From NCBI GenBank assembly GCA_024515975.1, contig JAMSKV010000003.1, positions 186,001 to 250,000 on the forward strand: a stretch of DNA of 64,000 bases, read 5' to 3'. Numbering within the stretch: position 1 is the first letter of the stretch; every line of letters begins with the position of its first letter. A program made the position numbers and the translations under genes. Below are positions 1 to 8,104 of this stretch, one piece after another. Under the pieces are notes generated by a model that did no database searches, was not told the origin of the DNA, and saw only the letters and a list, made by a program, of their open reading frames with translations. Source of the stretch: Endosaccharibacter trunci. Its GTDB lineage: Bacteria > Pseudomonadota > Alphaproteobacteria > Acetobacterales > Acetobacteraceae.

Positions 1-1
1 G

Positions 2-1054
2 AGGTTCGAGGACCGGCTGGACCGGATCGTCGCGCGTGCCGACGAGCTGCAGGCCATGTTGTCTGGCACGCTGAGCGGAGACGCCTTCACCAAGGCATCG
101 CGCGAATTCGCCGAGCTGGGTCCGCTCGTGGAGCGTGTCGGGGCGCTGCGGGCGGCCGAGAAGGAGCTGCGCGACGCCGAGGCGCTGATGGCCGATCCTG
201 ACATGCGCGAGCTGGCCGAAGCCGAGCGCGACCGGCTGCTCGCCGAGCTTCCCGGCCTGCGTCACGAGATTCGTCTGGCGCTGCTGCCCAAGGACGAAGC
301 CGACGCGCGCAGCGCGATCCTGGAGATCCGCCCGGCCGCGGGCGGCGACGAGGCCGGATTGTTCGCCGCCGAGCTGTTCGCCGCCTACCGGAAATTCGCC
401 GAGCTGCACGGCTACAGCTTCGAGCTGATGGATTACGACGAGAGCGAGCTGGGCGGCCTGCGCGGCGCGATCGCCACCATCAACGGGCGCGGCGTGTTCG
501 CCAAGCTGAAGTATGAATCGGGGGTGCATCGCGTGCAGCGCGTGCCGGCCACCGAGTCGCAAGGGCGCATCCATACCTCCACGGTGACGGTGGCGGTGCT
601 GCCTGAGGCGGAGGAGGTCGATGTCTCCGTCAACGAGAGCGACCTGCGTATCGACGTGTATCGCGCTTCCGGCGCCGGTGGGCAGCACGTCAACAAGACA
701 GAAAGCGCCGTGCGCATCACCCATCTGCCGACCGGCATCGTGGTGGCGATGCAGGAGGAGCGGTCGCAGCACAAGAACCGCGCCAAGGCCATGAAGATCC
801 TGCGTGCGCGGCTTTACGAGGGCCAGCGCGCGCAGGCGGCCTCGGAGCGGGCCGCGGACCGGAAATCGCAGGTCGGCACGGGCGACCGCTCGGAGCGCAT
901 TCGCACCTATAATTTCCCGCAGGGGCGGGTGTCGGATCATCGCATCAACCTGACGCTCTACAAGATCGACCGGGTGATGCAGGGCGAGTTCGACGAGTTC
1001 GTGGATGCCCTGGCGGCCGACGAGCAGGCGACCCTGCTGGCGCAGGAGGAATGA
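2..1054 (+). CDS. prfA: Peptide chain release factor 1 (5' truncated by window)
   Basis: RF1 recognises UAA and UAG in the ribosomal A site and triggers hydrolysis of peptidyl-tRNA. The frame is open from base 2 and reads [19 protein letters not shown] before the first internal ATG at 56, so the true start lies just upstream of the window. Seen directly are the PAT codon-recognition tripeptide (about 545-553), which marks RF1 rather than RF2, and the GGQ catalytic motif (about 677-685) in [18 protein letters not shown]. About 350 residues are present, close to the family's usual 355-360. It lies upstream of prmC, whose product methylates the GGQ glutamine, with one opposite-strand gene between them. 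Identification is near certain. Confidence 0.97.
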   Translation, partial: RFEDRLDRIVARADELQAMLSGTLSGDAFTKASREFAELGPLVERVGALRAAEKELRDAEALMADPDMRELAEAERDRLLAELPGLRHEIRLALLPKDEADARSAILEIRPAAGGDEAGLFAAELFAAYRKFAELHGYSFELMDYDESELGGLRGAIATINGRGVFAKLKYESGVHRVQRVPATESQGRIHTSTVTVAVLPEAEEVDVSVNESDLRIDVYRASGAGGQHVNKTESAVRITHLPTGIVVAMQEERSQHKNRAKAMKILRARLYEGQRAQAASERAADRKSQVGTGDRSERIRTYNFPQGRVSDHRINLTLYKIDRVMQGEFDEFVDALAADEQATLLAQEE

Positions 1055-1071
1055 GCGGTCGCGTCCTTTCT

Positions 1072-1524
1072 CTAGGAGATCGGCGCCTCGCAGAAGGGCG
1101 ACGGGCCCGGCTTCGGGCGCGAGGCCATGCGGTCGGCAGGGTCGACCAGGAAGAACAGGGTGAAATCCGCCGCGCCCACGGCGATGAACCGCATCCCGTC
1201 CGGTGCAGGCAACGTGCCGCCGCCGCTGACCTGCCGCGTCTGACGCGCACCGTCGGCCGCGACATAGCTGATCTGGCCGCACAAGGCGTAGTCATGGGCG
1301 GTCTGGCCCGGCCGGTCGGGCGCGTCCACGCGGATCTCCTTGTGGGTATGCACGTCGTCGAGCCGGAATTGGGCGGCGAGCTTGCCGTCGATGTAGAGCC
1401 GCGTGGTTTCGGCGATTTCCTCGGCCGCCTTGTCGTCCACGACCGTAAAACTTGCGGCGTGGGCCCCAAGCGGCGTCGCGAGCAGAAACAGGGCGGTGGC
1501 GGCGAGGCGTGTTCTGAGCGGCAT
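1072..1524 (-). CDS. Small secreted protein of unknown function
   Basis: I do not recognise a family. The start at 1524 gives 150 residues opening with a clear signal peptide (MPLRTRLAATALFLLATPLGAHA, cleavage after AHA); a start six codons upstream (1542) is also open. The mature part is about 127 residues, soluble-looking, with two cysteines (in ALCGQ and SPFCEAP) that could form a disulfide, so a periplasmic location is likely. It lies head to head with prmC: its start overlaps the first codons of prmC if 1542 is used and is 11 bases from it if 1524 is used. It sits on the opposite strand between prfA and prmC. The reading frame is plausible but has no functional assignment. Confidence 0.65.
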   Translation of the reverse strand: MPLRTRLAATALFLLATPLGAHAASFTVVDDKAAEEIAETTRLYIDGKLAAQFRLDDVHTHKEIRVDAPDRPGQTAHDYALCGQISYVAADGARQTRQVSGGGTLPAPDGMRFIAVGAADFTLFFLVDPADRMASRPKPGPSPFCEAPIS

Positions 1525-1535
1525 GGTGCGCCAGC

Positions 1536-2393
1536 ATGACACGGATCAGCATCGGACGTCTTCTGGCGGAGGCGACTCAACGCCTGGACGCCGCAGGGAT
1601 CGAGCAGCCGGGCCGGGAAGCGCGCCTGCTTCTGGCGCAGGCCCTTGGCACCGACATGGCCGGGCTGATTCGGCTCGGTCGCGAGGCATTGGCGGAATCT
1701 GACCGGTTCGAGGCGCTCCTGGCGCGGCGCTGCCAGCGCGAGCCGATGGCGTTTCTGCTCGGCTCCTGCGGCTTCTGGTCCCTCGATCTGGCGGTCTCGG
1801 AGGAGACGCTGATTCCACGCGCCGATAGCGAGGCGGTGATCGAGGCTGTGCTGGCGGCAATTCCCGACCGGTCCCGTCCCCTGCGCGTGCTGGATTTCGG
1901 CACGGGTACAGGCTGTCTGCTGCTGGCGGTGCTCAGCGAATATCCAGCGGCGACGGGCTTCGGCATCGACCTGTCGCCCGGCGCGGCCGCGCTGGCACGC
2001 CGAAACGCCGCGTCGAACGGGCTCGGCGAGCGCGCGGCGTTTCTTTGCGGAAGCTGGGATGCGGCGATCGACATGACGGCGGATCTGGTCCTGTCCAACC
2101 CGCCCTATATTCCCGAAGCTGACCTCCCGTCGCTGATGCCGGAGGTGCGGTTGTTCGAGCCGGCGCGGGCCCTGGACGGGGGTGGGGATGGTTTGACCGC
2201 CTATCGGGCGCTCGTGCCGGCTTTGCATCGTCTCCTGGCGCCGAACGGCCTGGCTGTGTTCGAGTTCGGCATTGGCCAGGCGCCGGCGATCGCGTCCCTG
2301 GCGACGGAGGCGGGTCTCGATGTTCGGGCGGTCCGGGCCGATCTTGGCGGGGTGGATCGCGCCATCACGCTCGGATGGCGGGAGAAGGCGTAA
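1536..2393 (+). CDS. prmC: Peptide chain release factor N5-glutamine methyltransferase
   Basis: PrmC (HemK) transfers a methyl group from S-adenosylmethionine to the glutamine of the GGQ motif in RF1 and RF2, increasing termination efficiency. The 285-residue protein has an N-terminal helical domain (about 1-80) that binds the release factor and a Rossmann-type methyltransferase domain. Motif I reads DFGTGTG (120-126). The catalytic NPPY motif is at 188-191 and binds the substrate amide. The length is typical. It lies downstream of prfA on the same strand, separated by a small gene on the other strand. Confidence 0.96.
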   Translation: MTRISIGRLLAEATQRLDAAGIEQPGREARLLLAQALGTDMAGLIRLGREALAESDRFEALLARRCQREPMAFLLGSCGFWSLDLAVSEETLIPRADSEAVIEAVLAAIPDRSRPLRVLDFGTGTGCLLLAVLSEYPAATGFGIDLSPGAAALARRNAASNGLGERAAFLCGSWDAAIDMTADLVLSNPPYIPEADLPSLMPEVRLFEPARALDGGGDGLTAYRALVPALHRLLAPNGLAVFEFGIGQAPAIASLATEAGLDVRAVRADLGGVDRAITLGWREKA

Positions 2394-2630
2394 GCCGCAA
2401 ATATCGTTTGGTGAAATCCGCCCGGAAGGGTAGCATCCGGAACAGTCCATCGAACCAGCGGCTTCCGCGCCGCCCGGCGATGGCCGGAGTTCGGTTCGAG
2501 AGGCCGGTCCGGCCGACCGAGAGACACGGTCGAGACCCCAGGATCATGATGCCGGGTTCGTCCGGCGTGCAATCCACCATGACCGACCAGAACCCGTCCG
2601 GCATCCACAGGAAAGCGCTGCGATAAGCTG

Positions 2631-3092
2631 ATGAACATGAAACGTATGCGTGGCCGCAACCATCGTCAGGGCGGCGGTGGCGGCGGCGGTTCGCCGATCC
2701 GGCACAATAACGGCCAGATCCCCCTCAACCGCAATCATGTCTTCGACAGCAACGGTCCCGATCTGCGCATCCGCGGAACGGCGCAGCAGCTTTTCGAGAA
2801 ATACCTCCAGCTCGGTCGCGATGCGACCAGTTCCGGCGACCGTGTGATGGCGGAAGGCTATTTTCAGCATGCCGAACATTATTTCCGCATCCTGAATGCC
2901 ATCGCCCAGGCGGCGCAGCAGAACCAGGCCGCCCAGCAGGCGCATCACCAGCGCAATCGCCAGAACCTCGAGGGCGAGCAGGGCGAGCGCTCCGGGCAGG
3001 ACGAGCCGTCCGGCGATGCCGGCGCGCAGCAGGCAGCGCCGGTCGCGCACGAGGCGGACGCTCAGCCTGATCTGTCGCCCGCCGACGCCTGA
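2631..3092 (+). CDS. DUF4167 domain protein
   Basis: This 153-residue protein matches the alphaproteobacterial DUF4167 pattern. A short basic Gly/Arg-rich N-terminus (RMRGRNHRQ followed by a glycine run) precedes a conserved core (residues about 35-85: FDSNGPDLRIRGTAQQLFEKYLQLGRD, then AEGYFQHAEHYFRIL). A Gln/Ala/Glu-rich disordered tail follows. The family commonly follows prmC in alphaproteobacteria; its function is unknown. The Arg/Gly N-terminus would suit nucleic-acid binding, which is only inference. Its last 31 bases overlap the 3' end of the convergent MscS gene. The 237 bases between prmC and this gene hold nothing I can support. Confidence 0.9.
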   Translation: MNMKRMRGRNHRQGGGGGGGSPIRHNNGQIPLNRNHVFDSNGPDLRIRGTAQQLFEKYLQLGRDATSSGDRVMAEGYFQHAEHYFRILNAIAQAAQQNQAAQQAHHQRNRQNLEGEQGERSGQDEPSGDAGAQQAAPVAHEADAQPDLSPADA

Positions 3093-4198
3093 ACCGGTTC
3101 CGGTCCTCCCGAGCGTTCGGGGGGATCGAAGCGCACTCTGGCCCTGGGCAGCGCCTCCGGCGCGTTCTGCTGCAGCCAGGTCAGAATGCGCTCGCGCACG
3201 AAGCACCGCAGGTCCCAGGTCTGCGGCGCGTTCCGGGCGCTCATCAGCATGCGGATTTCGATCGTGTGGTCCTTTACGTCGCTGACTTGAAGGTTAACGA
3301 CCTTGCCGTCCCAGAGCGGCGTCTGCCGGACAATCTCTTCCAGGACTGCGCGCATCGGCTCCACCGGCACCGCGTAGTCCAGATAGAAATACACGCTGCC
3401 GATCAGCGACGCCGATTGATGGGTCCAGTTCTGGAACGGTTTTTCCAGGAAATAGGCGATCGGCAGGATCATCCGGCGCCAGTCCCAGAGACGCACCACC
3501 ACGTAGGTCGAGGTGATCTCCTCGATCCAGCCCCATTCGCCTTCCACGATCACCGCGTCGTCGATCCGGATCGGCTGCGTCATGGCGATCTGCACGCCTG
3601 CGATCAGGTTCGTGAGCAGCGGCCGCGCGGCGAGGCCGACCACCAGCGAGGCGGCGCCGGCCGAGGCGAACAGGCTGAGCCCATACTGACGCACCGGCTC
3701 GAACGTCATCAGCGCCGCGGATACGGTGATCACGACCAGCAACAGATCGGCCGCGCGCTTGAGGATTCGCACCTGCGTGACATGCTTGCGGGCGTTGAGA
3801 TTGTCCTCCTCGCCGGTCTTGAAGCGGGCGAGATACAGTTCGGCGGACACGCGTATCAGCGCGGATGCGACCCAGCCGAGCAGCAGGATGAACGCGACCA
3901 GCAACCCCTGTCCGACATTGGCCAGCGCGCGATAGGACAGTCCGGCTGCCGGCAGGGCGGCGCCCATCGCCACCACGACCACGAACAGGCGGGCGGGGCG
4001 CCTGATTTCCTTGAGGAACGAGCGGAAGAAGGCCTGACGCGGATTCGGGATGCGCAGGAACAGATCGACGATGAGGTTGCTGGCCAGAAGCGCCCCAAGC
4101 CCCGCCAGCAGCATCACCAGCAGGGACGCGAGCGGCGCCGGCGCCCAGTCCAGCCAGCCGTGAACCAAACTCAGATAGTGCAGAAAATCCTTGCGCAT
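3062..4198 (-). CDS. MscS-family mechanosensitive channel
   Basis: A small-conductance mechanosensitive channel of the inner membrane, which would release solutes when turgor rises suddenly. The 378-residue protein has several N-terminal membrane segments, then a pore-lining helix rich in Gly and Ala (SLFASAGAASLVVGLAARPLLTNLIAG). The MscS beta domain follows (IRIDDAVIVEGEWGWIEEITSTYVVVRLWDWRRMILP), then a cytoplasmic alpha/beta domain. The ATG at 4198, preceded by GAGGG, is preferred over the in-frame TTG at 4228. Its 3' end overlaps the convergent DUF4167 gene by 31 bases. It is one of three mechanosensitive channels in the window; which MscS subfamily it belongs to is not resolved. Confidence 0.92.
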   Translation of the reverse strand: MRKDFLHYLSLVHGWLDWAPAPLASLLVMLLAGLGALLASNLIVDLFLRIPNPRQAFFRSFLKEIRRPARLFVVVVAMGAALPAAGLSYRALANVGQGLLVAFILLLGWVASALIRVSAELYLARFKTGEEDNLNARKHVTQVRILKRAADLLLVVITVSAALMTFEPVRQYGLSLFASAGAASLVVGLAARPLLTNLIAGVQIAMTQPIRIDDAVIVEGEWGWIEEITSTYVVVRLWDWRRMILPIAYFLEKPFQNWTHQSASLIGSVYFYLDYAVPVEPMRAVLEEIVRQTPLWDGKVVNLQVSDVKDHTIEIRMLMSARNAPQTWDLRCFVRERILTWLQQNAPEALPRARVRFDPPERSGGPEPVQASAGDRSG

Positions 4199-4253
4199 GA
4201 ACCCTCGGATCGGTGTCGGACGTCTCAAGGCCGGAAGAGCACGCGCGCGGGCG

Positions 4254-4282
4254 TTGACTTGCCCACGCCGGCTGGGTATCTG
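4254..4282 (+). promoter_or_regulatory. Sigma-70-type promoter of the tRNA gene
   Basis: TTGACT (4254-4259), a 17-base spacer, then TATCTG (4277-4282). Predicted initiation is near 4289, about 11 bases before the tRNA. Five of six bases match the -35 consensus and the spacing is ideal. Confidence 0.55.
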
Positions 4283-4299
4283 ACCGCTCCCGGCGCGAT

Positions 4300-4374
4300 G
4301 GCGGCGTAGCTCAGCGGTAGAGCAGGGGAATCATAATCCCTTGGTCGGCGGTTCAAATCCGTCCGCCGCTACCA
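4300..4374 (+). tRNA. tRNA-Met (anticodon CAT)
   Basis: A complete cloverleaf can be folded by eye. The acceptor pairs GGCGGCG with CGCCGCT (first pair G-U), the D stem is GCTC/GAGC, the anticodon stem is GGGGA/TCCCT with loop ATCATAA, the variable loop has 5 bases, and the T stem is GGCGG/CCGTC with loop TTCAAAT. CCA is encoded (4372-4374). Anticodon CAT fits elongator tRNA-Met; the absence of three G-C pairs above the anticodon loop and the G1-U72 pair argue against the initiator. The isoleucine tRNA whose CAU is modified to lysidine has the same anticodon and cannot be fully excluded. Confidence 0.94.
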
Positions 4375-4616
4375 CCGCGCCGGGTTTCCCGACATATGAA
4401 CGCACGGGATGGCACAAGGTGCCTGCCCGCGAGCGTGACGGCCACACGTCCTGTTTGCACGCATCACGCGTGACCGCCGCCGTCCATAACACCCGCGAAT
4501 GCCGCGGGACTGTGGCATTTCTCGGACTTTTTCGCGAGCGGCGACCCGGATCGGCCGGCGCGATCGTTGCGGAGCGGTTCCCAAGAGCGTTGGATGGGCG
4601 CGGGAGAACCGTCGTG

Positions 4617-6449
4617 ATGAAGAAACGGATTCTGTTCGCGTGCCGTGCCGGCGCGTTCTGCCTCGTGGCAATCGGAGCGTCGCCGCACGCCGCCCTGGCG
4701 ACGCCCGGATCGGTCTGGGCGTTCGGCGACAGCCTGTCCGACAACGGCAACATCGCCCGCATCCTGCCCGGATACAGCAACGGGCCCGGTTATGACGGCG
4801 CCCGGTTCTCGAATGGCCCGGTCTATGTGGAGTATCTGCCCGGATTGCTGGGACAGGGCTTCGTGCCCAGCAATGACAGGGCGGTCGGCGGGGCGTTCGC
4901 GGGAACGGGAAATCTGGTTGGCGGCTTCCTGCCCGGCACCGCAACGGAGATCGCCAATTTCGCCGCATCCGGGAGCCGGTTTGGCGCTCACGACACGGTG
5001 CTGCTGCTGGCCGGCGCCAACGATTATTTCGGCGTTCTGGCGGGCGCCAACGGCGGCGCGATCAACGTGGCGGCGCAGAACGCACGCGTGACCGGAGACA
5101 TCGTTTCGGATGCCAGTCGCCTGACGAATCTCGGTGCCCGCACGCTGGTGGTGCTGAACGTGCCCGATCTGGGCCTGACGCCGCGTTATCTCGGCAACGC
5201 CACGGCGACGGCCTTGTCCGCCGGCACCGACTCTGCCTTGCCGTCGCTGCTTCGGCCGCTCGCCGGCAATGGGCGCAACGTCTACCTGGTCGACCTGAAC
5301 GGACTGCTGCACGAGGCGGTGGCAGACCCGTCCCGGTTCGGGCTTTCCGACGTGACGCATGCCTGCACGGCGGAGCCATCCTGCGTGGGGGCCGACGTCG
5401 CGACGCAAAACCGGACCTTGTTCTGGGACACGGTGCATCCGAACACGGCCGTGCATCAGATCATCGCCGCGGCGGTGGCGAACCAGCTCGGCGCGGCGGA
5501 CGCGATCGGCATGCAGGGTCAGGTCGCACTCGAGACCGCCCGCGGTTTCAGCGAAAGGCTGATCCGACAGGGGGCGGGCGATGGCGCCGTGCCGATCGGC
5601 GACGGACGCGTCTCGGTGTTCCTGCAGGCGGACCACCAATCCGGCCGGTTCGATGCGCAAGGCCAGCAGGATTCCTTCGGCGACGATATCCTGTCGACCA
5701 GCGCGGGCTTTTCGGTGTGGCTGGCCCCGTATGCCGAAATCGGCGTGGCTGTGGGCTATAGCCGGGCCGATGCCGGCGCGACCGATGCGTTCGGTCGCGA
5801 CGATGCCGCCAGTTTGCGCACCGACGCCTATCACATCGGCAGCTTCGCCCGCATCGAGCGCGGCGGTCTCTTTGCCGGTCTCGCCGGCAGCTACACGGCG
5901 CTGCGCGGGGCCCAGGGCAGCCGAACCGGATTGCTCGCCGGCGAGCGGATCGACGGCGCGCCGGATGGCGAAGCGGGGAGTGTGGCCGCGGCACTCGGCT
6001 ATCGCCTGCAATCCGGCCGGTTCCGGATCGGGCCGGTGGCCCGCTTCGCCTACACCCATGCCTCCCTCGACGGATACACCGAAACCGGCGAGCCGGTCCT
6101 GGTGCAGCATGTCGGCCGCCAGAGCCTGGACAGCGTCCTCGGTCGCGCCGGTCTGGAGGCGGATGCGCGGTTCCGCGTGCCTCTGGGAACTCTCATGCCC
6201 TATGCCGGCATCGCCGCCGCGCGCGAATTTCTCGACGGGAGCCGGACGCTCGACACCAGCTTCGTGTCGGCCGGTTTGCCGATCCGAACCGCTCTGCCCG
6301 GCTATGGCGAAACGTTCGGCGTGGCTGGCGGGGGATTGTCTTTGTCTTCCACCCGCGGGAACGGTGTCGATCTTGGTTTCCAGAGTTCGTTCGCGCGCCG
6401 GGATGTGGTCCAACGCGACGTGCTGCTGCGCGTGCATCTGCGGTTCTGA
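4617..6449 (+). CDS. GDSL esterase/lipase autotransporter
   Basis: A predicted surface esterase of the EstA type, in which a GDSL hydrolase passenger is anchored by an outer-membrane beta barrel. The ATG at 4617, preceded by GGGAGA, gives 610 residues with a signal peptide ending ALA near residue 30. The passenger shows block I (FGDSLSDNGN, nucleophile Ser), block III (GANDYF) and block V (DTVHPNTAVH, catalytic Asp and His). The last 190 or so residues alternate polar and hydrophobic as barrel strands do and end in LLRVHLRF, a typical terminal Phe. The substrate is unknown. It follows the tRNA; the 242 bases between them show no feature I can support. Confidence 0.9.
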   Translation: MKKRILFACRAGAFCLVAIGASPHAALATPGSVWAFGDSLSDNGNIARILPGYSNGPGYDGARFSNGPVYVEYLPGLLGQGFVPSNDRAVGGAFAGTGNLVGGFLPGTATEIANFAASGSRFGAHDTVLLLAGANDYFGVLAGANGGAINVAAQNARVTGDIVSDASRLTNLGARTLVVLNVPDLGLTPRYLGNATATALSAGTDSALPSLLRPLAGNGRNVYLVDLNGLLHEAVADPSRFGLSDVTHACTAEPSCVGADVATQNRTLFWDTVHPNTAVHQIIAAAVANQLGAADAIGMQGQVALETARGFSERLIRQGAGDGAVPIGDGRVSVFLQADHQSGRFDAQGQQDSFGDDILSTSAGFSVWLAPYAEIGVAVGYSRADAGATDAFGRDDAASLRTDAYHIGSFARIERGGLFAGLAGSYTALRGAQGSRTGLLAGERIDGAPDGEAGSVAAALGYRLQSGRFRIGPVARFAYTHASLDGYTETGEPVLVQHVGRQSLDSVLGRAGLEADARFRVPLGTLMPYAGIAAAREFLDGSRTLDTSFVSAGLPIRTALPGYGETFGVAGGGLSLSSTRGNGVDLGFQSSFARRDVVQRDVLLRVHLRF

Positions 6450-6503
6450 AAGCGGCGTCTCAACGAGCGGGACGGTTCCGCCGCAAATCGGTGGCTGGAC
6501 CCA

Positions 6504-6531
6504 TTGGGGACAGGCATAGTGTCATTATACG
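6504..6531 (+). promoter_or_regulatory. Candidate promoter for a leader RNA
   Basis: TTGGGG (6504-6509), a 16-base spacer, then TATACG (6526-6531). It lies 55 bases after the esterase stop and would start a transcript near 6538 that runs into the terminator at 6676-6703. Moderate match only. Confidence 0.4.
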
Positions 6532-6537
6532 GCGGAT

Positions 6538-6703
6538 GACGGTTCGGAGGCGATTGGACCATTCCGTTCCCGTATCGTCTGTCGTCGGAGCGCGGTTCGG
6601 TCCCTGCTCCCCGTCCTCGTTTTGGCAAGCATCGTGATCCGGCCGAGCGACTTCGTTCGAACGGATGATGCTCTGAAAGGCCGCCCCTCCGGGCGGCCTT
6701 TTT
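6538..6703 (+). ncRNA. Candidate structured leader or small RNA ahead of the hydrolase cassette
   Basis: Between a promoter-like site and a strong intrinsic terminator lies about 165 bases without a convincing reading frame. Its 3' half can fold: AGCATC at 6628-6633 pairs with GATGCT at 6667-6672, enclosing the perfect palindrome CGTTCGAACG at 6654-6663. The terminator stem at 6676-6686/6691-6701 follows directly. This could be an independent small RNA, or an attenuated 5' leader of the cassette starting at 6724. No known RNA family was recognised. Confidence 0.33.
6676..6703 (+). terminator. Strong intrinsic terminator
   Basis: An 11-bp perfect stem (AAAGGCCGCCC with GGGCGGCCTTT), a 4-base loop and a run of five T. 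It ends 20 bases before the hydrolase start at 6724 and 227 or more bases after the esterase stop. Confidence 0.82.
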
Positions 6704-6723
6704 CATGTTCGGAGTGTTTGCGG

Positions 6724-7206
6724 ATGAGTTTCGACATGAGTTCGCCCCGGCTTGTGCTGGCCGGCACTGCTTACGGGGAATGCCGCGGCGGGGGCCGGAC
6801 GGGGATGGAGAACGTCCTCTCCGTGGTGATGTGCCGCTGGCGCGACGGGTGGGAAAACACCCCGCTCGCCGTTTGTCTGGCGCCGCACCAGTTTTCCTGC
6901 TGGGGCGACTGCAACAGAAGCGCGATCCTGTCCGCGTCCATGCGTGATCAGGCCAGCTGGGAACTCGCGCTCAGCATCGCCGACGCGGCGCTGGCTGGGA
7001 CGCTGCCGGATCGCACCGGCGACGCAGACAGCTATTACGCGCTGAGCATGGCGAAGCCTGCCTACTGGGCCCGCCCGCCCGCCCGGCACGTGGTTTCCGA
7101 CAACTGGCATTCCTTCTGGCGGGTGAACCGGACGCCCGCGACCGATGATGCCACCGACCAACTCAACCAGGCCGAACTCGCCGCCCATACCCTGGAGCCC
7201 GCATGA
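6724..7206 (+). CDS. SleB/CwlJ-type cell-wall hydrolase (endolysin-like)
   Basis: A predicted peptidoglycan hydrolase of the SleB/CwlJ family (Hydrolase_2). The ATG at 6724 gives 160 residues; the frame continues upstream to 6622, but that stretch crosses the terminator. The family signature is at the N-terminus: AGTAYGECRGGGRTGMENV, with the likely catalytic Glu in YGE, then VVMCRWRDGW and HQFSCW. There is no signal peptide, so access to the wall would need a holin-like partner or another export route, as for phage endolysins. Its stop overlaps the next start (ATGA), making it the first gene of a coupled five-gene cassette. The family call is good; the biological role is inferred. Confidence 0.85.
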   Translation: MSFDMSSPRLVLAGTAYGECRGGGRTGMENVLSVVMCRWRDGWENTPLAVCLAPHQFSCWGDCNRSAILSASMRDQASWELALSIADAALAGTLPDRTGDADSYYALSMAKPAYWARPPARHVVSDNWHSFWRVNRTPATDDATDQLNQAELAAHTLEPA

Positions 7207-7544
7207 CCGAATCCGTTTCCGTCGCCCCTTCGAGCTGGAGCATGGCCGTCCGGCATCTGCTCGACTGGTCGAAGCAGCCTTCCACGCAGCAGGGGCTGAG
7301 TCTGTTGATCGGCGGCGTGGTGCTGGCTTTTGCCCATCCGTTCGCGGCGGCGGAAGGCATTGCCGCGACGCTGATCGCGGCGAGCCTGCCCAAGCTGTGG
7401 CCGGACAACACCACGGATGCGATCCGTGTCGGCGTCCTGTCCAACGCGATCGCCCATGCCGCGGTGACGCGCAAATCGACGGATATCGCCGCCGTTGCGG
7501 AAGACGCGGTTGCCATTCTGAAGCCGGTTGGAGCTGCCGCATGA
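7203..7544 (+). CDS. Small membrane protein, holin-like by position
   Basis: A 113-residue protein without a family I recognise. The N-terminal 30 residues are polar (MTESVSVAPSSWSMAVRHLLDWSKQPSTQQ). One or two hydrophobic segments follow (about 32-66, GLSLLIGGVVLAFAHPF and EGIAATLIAASLPKLW), then an amphipathic tail. Its ATG overlaps the hydrolase stop by four bases (ATGA), and its own stop overlaps the next start in the same way. Size, membrane segments and position directly after an unsecreted wall hydrolase resemble a phage holin, but this is context only and no sequence match supports it. Confidence 0.75.
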   Translation: MTESVSVAPSSWSMAVRHLLDWSKQPSTQQGLSLLIGGVVLAFAHPFAAAEGIAATLIAASLPKLWPDNTTDAIRVGVLSNAIAHAAVTRKSTDIAAVAEDAVAILKPVGAAA

Positions 7545-8104
7545 AGATCCGTGACGTTCTGACCGCGTCATCGTCGCGTCGCGCTCTGCTGCGCGGCCTT
7601 CTCCTGGGCGGGGCAGCCCTGGGCGCAGGCGCTTGCACCGTGACCCATGGCGGCACTGTGATCACTGCGACGCTCGATCTGAACAGGATGCTGACGGACG
7701 GGCAGGCGATTCTCACCGCGCTCAACACGGCGCTTTTGATTCCCGGTATCGCGGCGATGCTCGGGGCGAATTTCGCGGCTGCTGAAACGGCCCTCGCCGC
7801 CGCCGGGGCCGCCATGACCGAACTGAAGACGCTGGCTGGCAGCAGCATTTCGGTCAGCATCGACGTTGCGCGCGTGCAGACGCTGGCAGCGAGCCTGCTT
7901 GCCGATTTTCAGACAGTTTTGTCGTTGCTGAGCAAGCTGGCGCCCGGCAGCACGGCGACATCGCGGCTTGCGCTGCTGATTTCCGCGGCCACCACGCTGG
8001 TACCGCTGGTGCAGAGCGCCGCGGGTCTGCCCGTATCGACGACCGCCATGCCCGGCGTGCGCATGACCGAGACCGAGGCGTTGCGCATCGCCCAGGGCGG
8101 GTGA
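7541..8104 (+). CDS. Lipoprotein of unknown function, possible Tat signal
   Basis: A 187-residue protein starting at the ATG overlapping the previous stop. The N-terminus reads SSRRALLRGLLLGGAALGAGAC: twin arginines, a hydrophobic stretch and a lipobox (LGAGAC), so a lipid-anchored and possibly Tat-exported protein. The mature part is rich in Ala, Leu and Thr, with long helical heptad-like stretches (about 50-165) and no cysteine beyond the anchor. I recognise no domain. In a lysis reading of this cassette it would occupy the place of an outer-membrane spanin, which is speculation. The stop overlaps the next GTG start (GTGA). Confidence 0.8.
   Translation: MKIRDVLTASSSRRALLRGLLLGGAALGAGACTVTHGGTVITATLDLNRMLTDGQAILTALNTALLIPGIAAMLGANFAAAETALAAAGAAMTELKTLAGSSISVSIDVARVQTLAASLLADFQTVLSLLSKLAPGSTATSRLALLISAATTLVPLVQSAAGLPVSTTAMPGVRMTETEALRIAQGG

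Noticed and set aside
945-2450. 501-codon minus-strand frame across prfA, prmC and the secreted protein
   Set aside because: Crosses three better supported genes in other frames.
2365-2604. Possible 79-residue minus-strand gene between prmC and DUF4167
   Set aside because: The protein looks fairly natural (MPDGFWSVMVDCTPDEPGIM), but there is no ribosome-binding site, it overlaps prmC, and no family was recognised.
4464-6437. 657-codon minus-strand frame opposite the esterase autotransporter
   Set aside because: No signal peptide or domain; the plus strand has complete GDSL blocks and a barrel.
6622-6723. Upstream start of the SleB-like gene
   Set aside because: Would translate across a strong intrinsic terminator; family signature begins after 6724.
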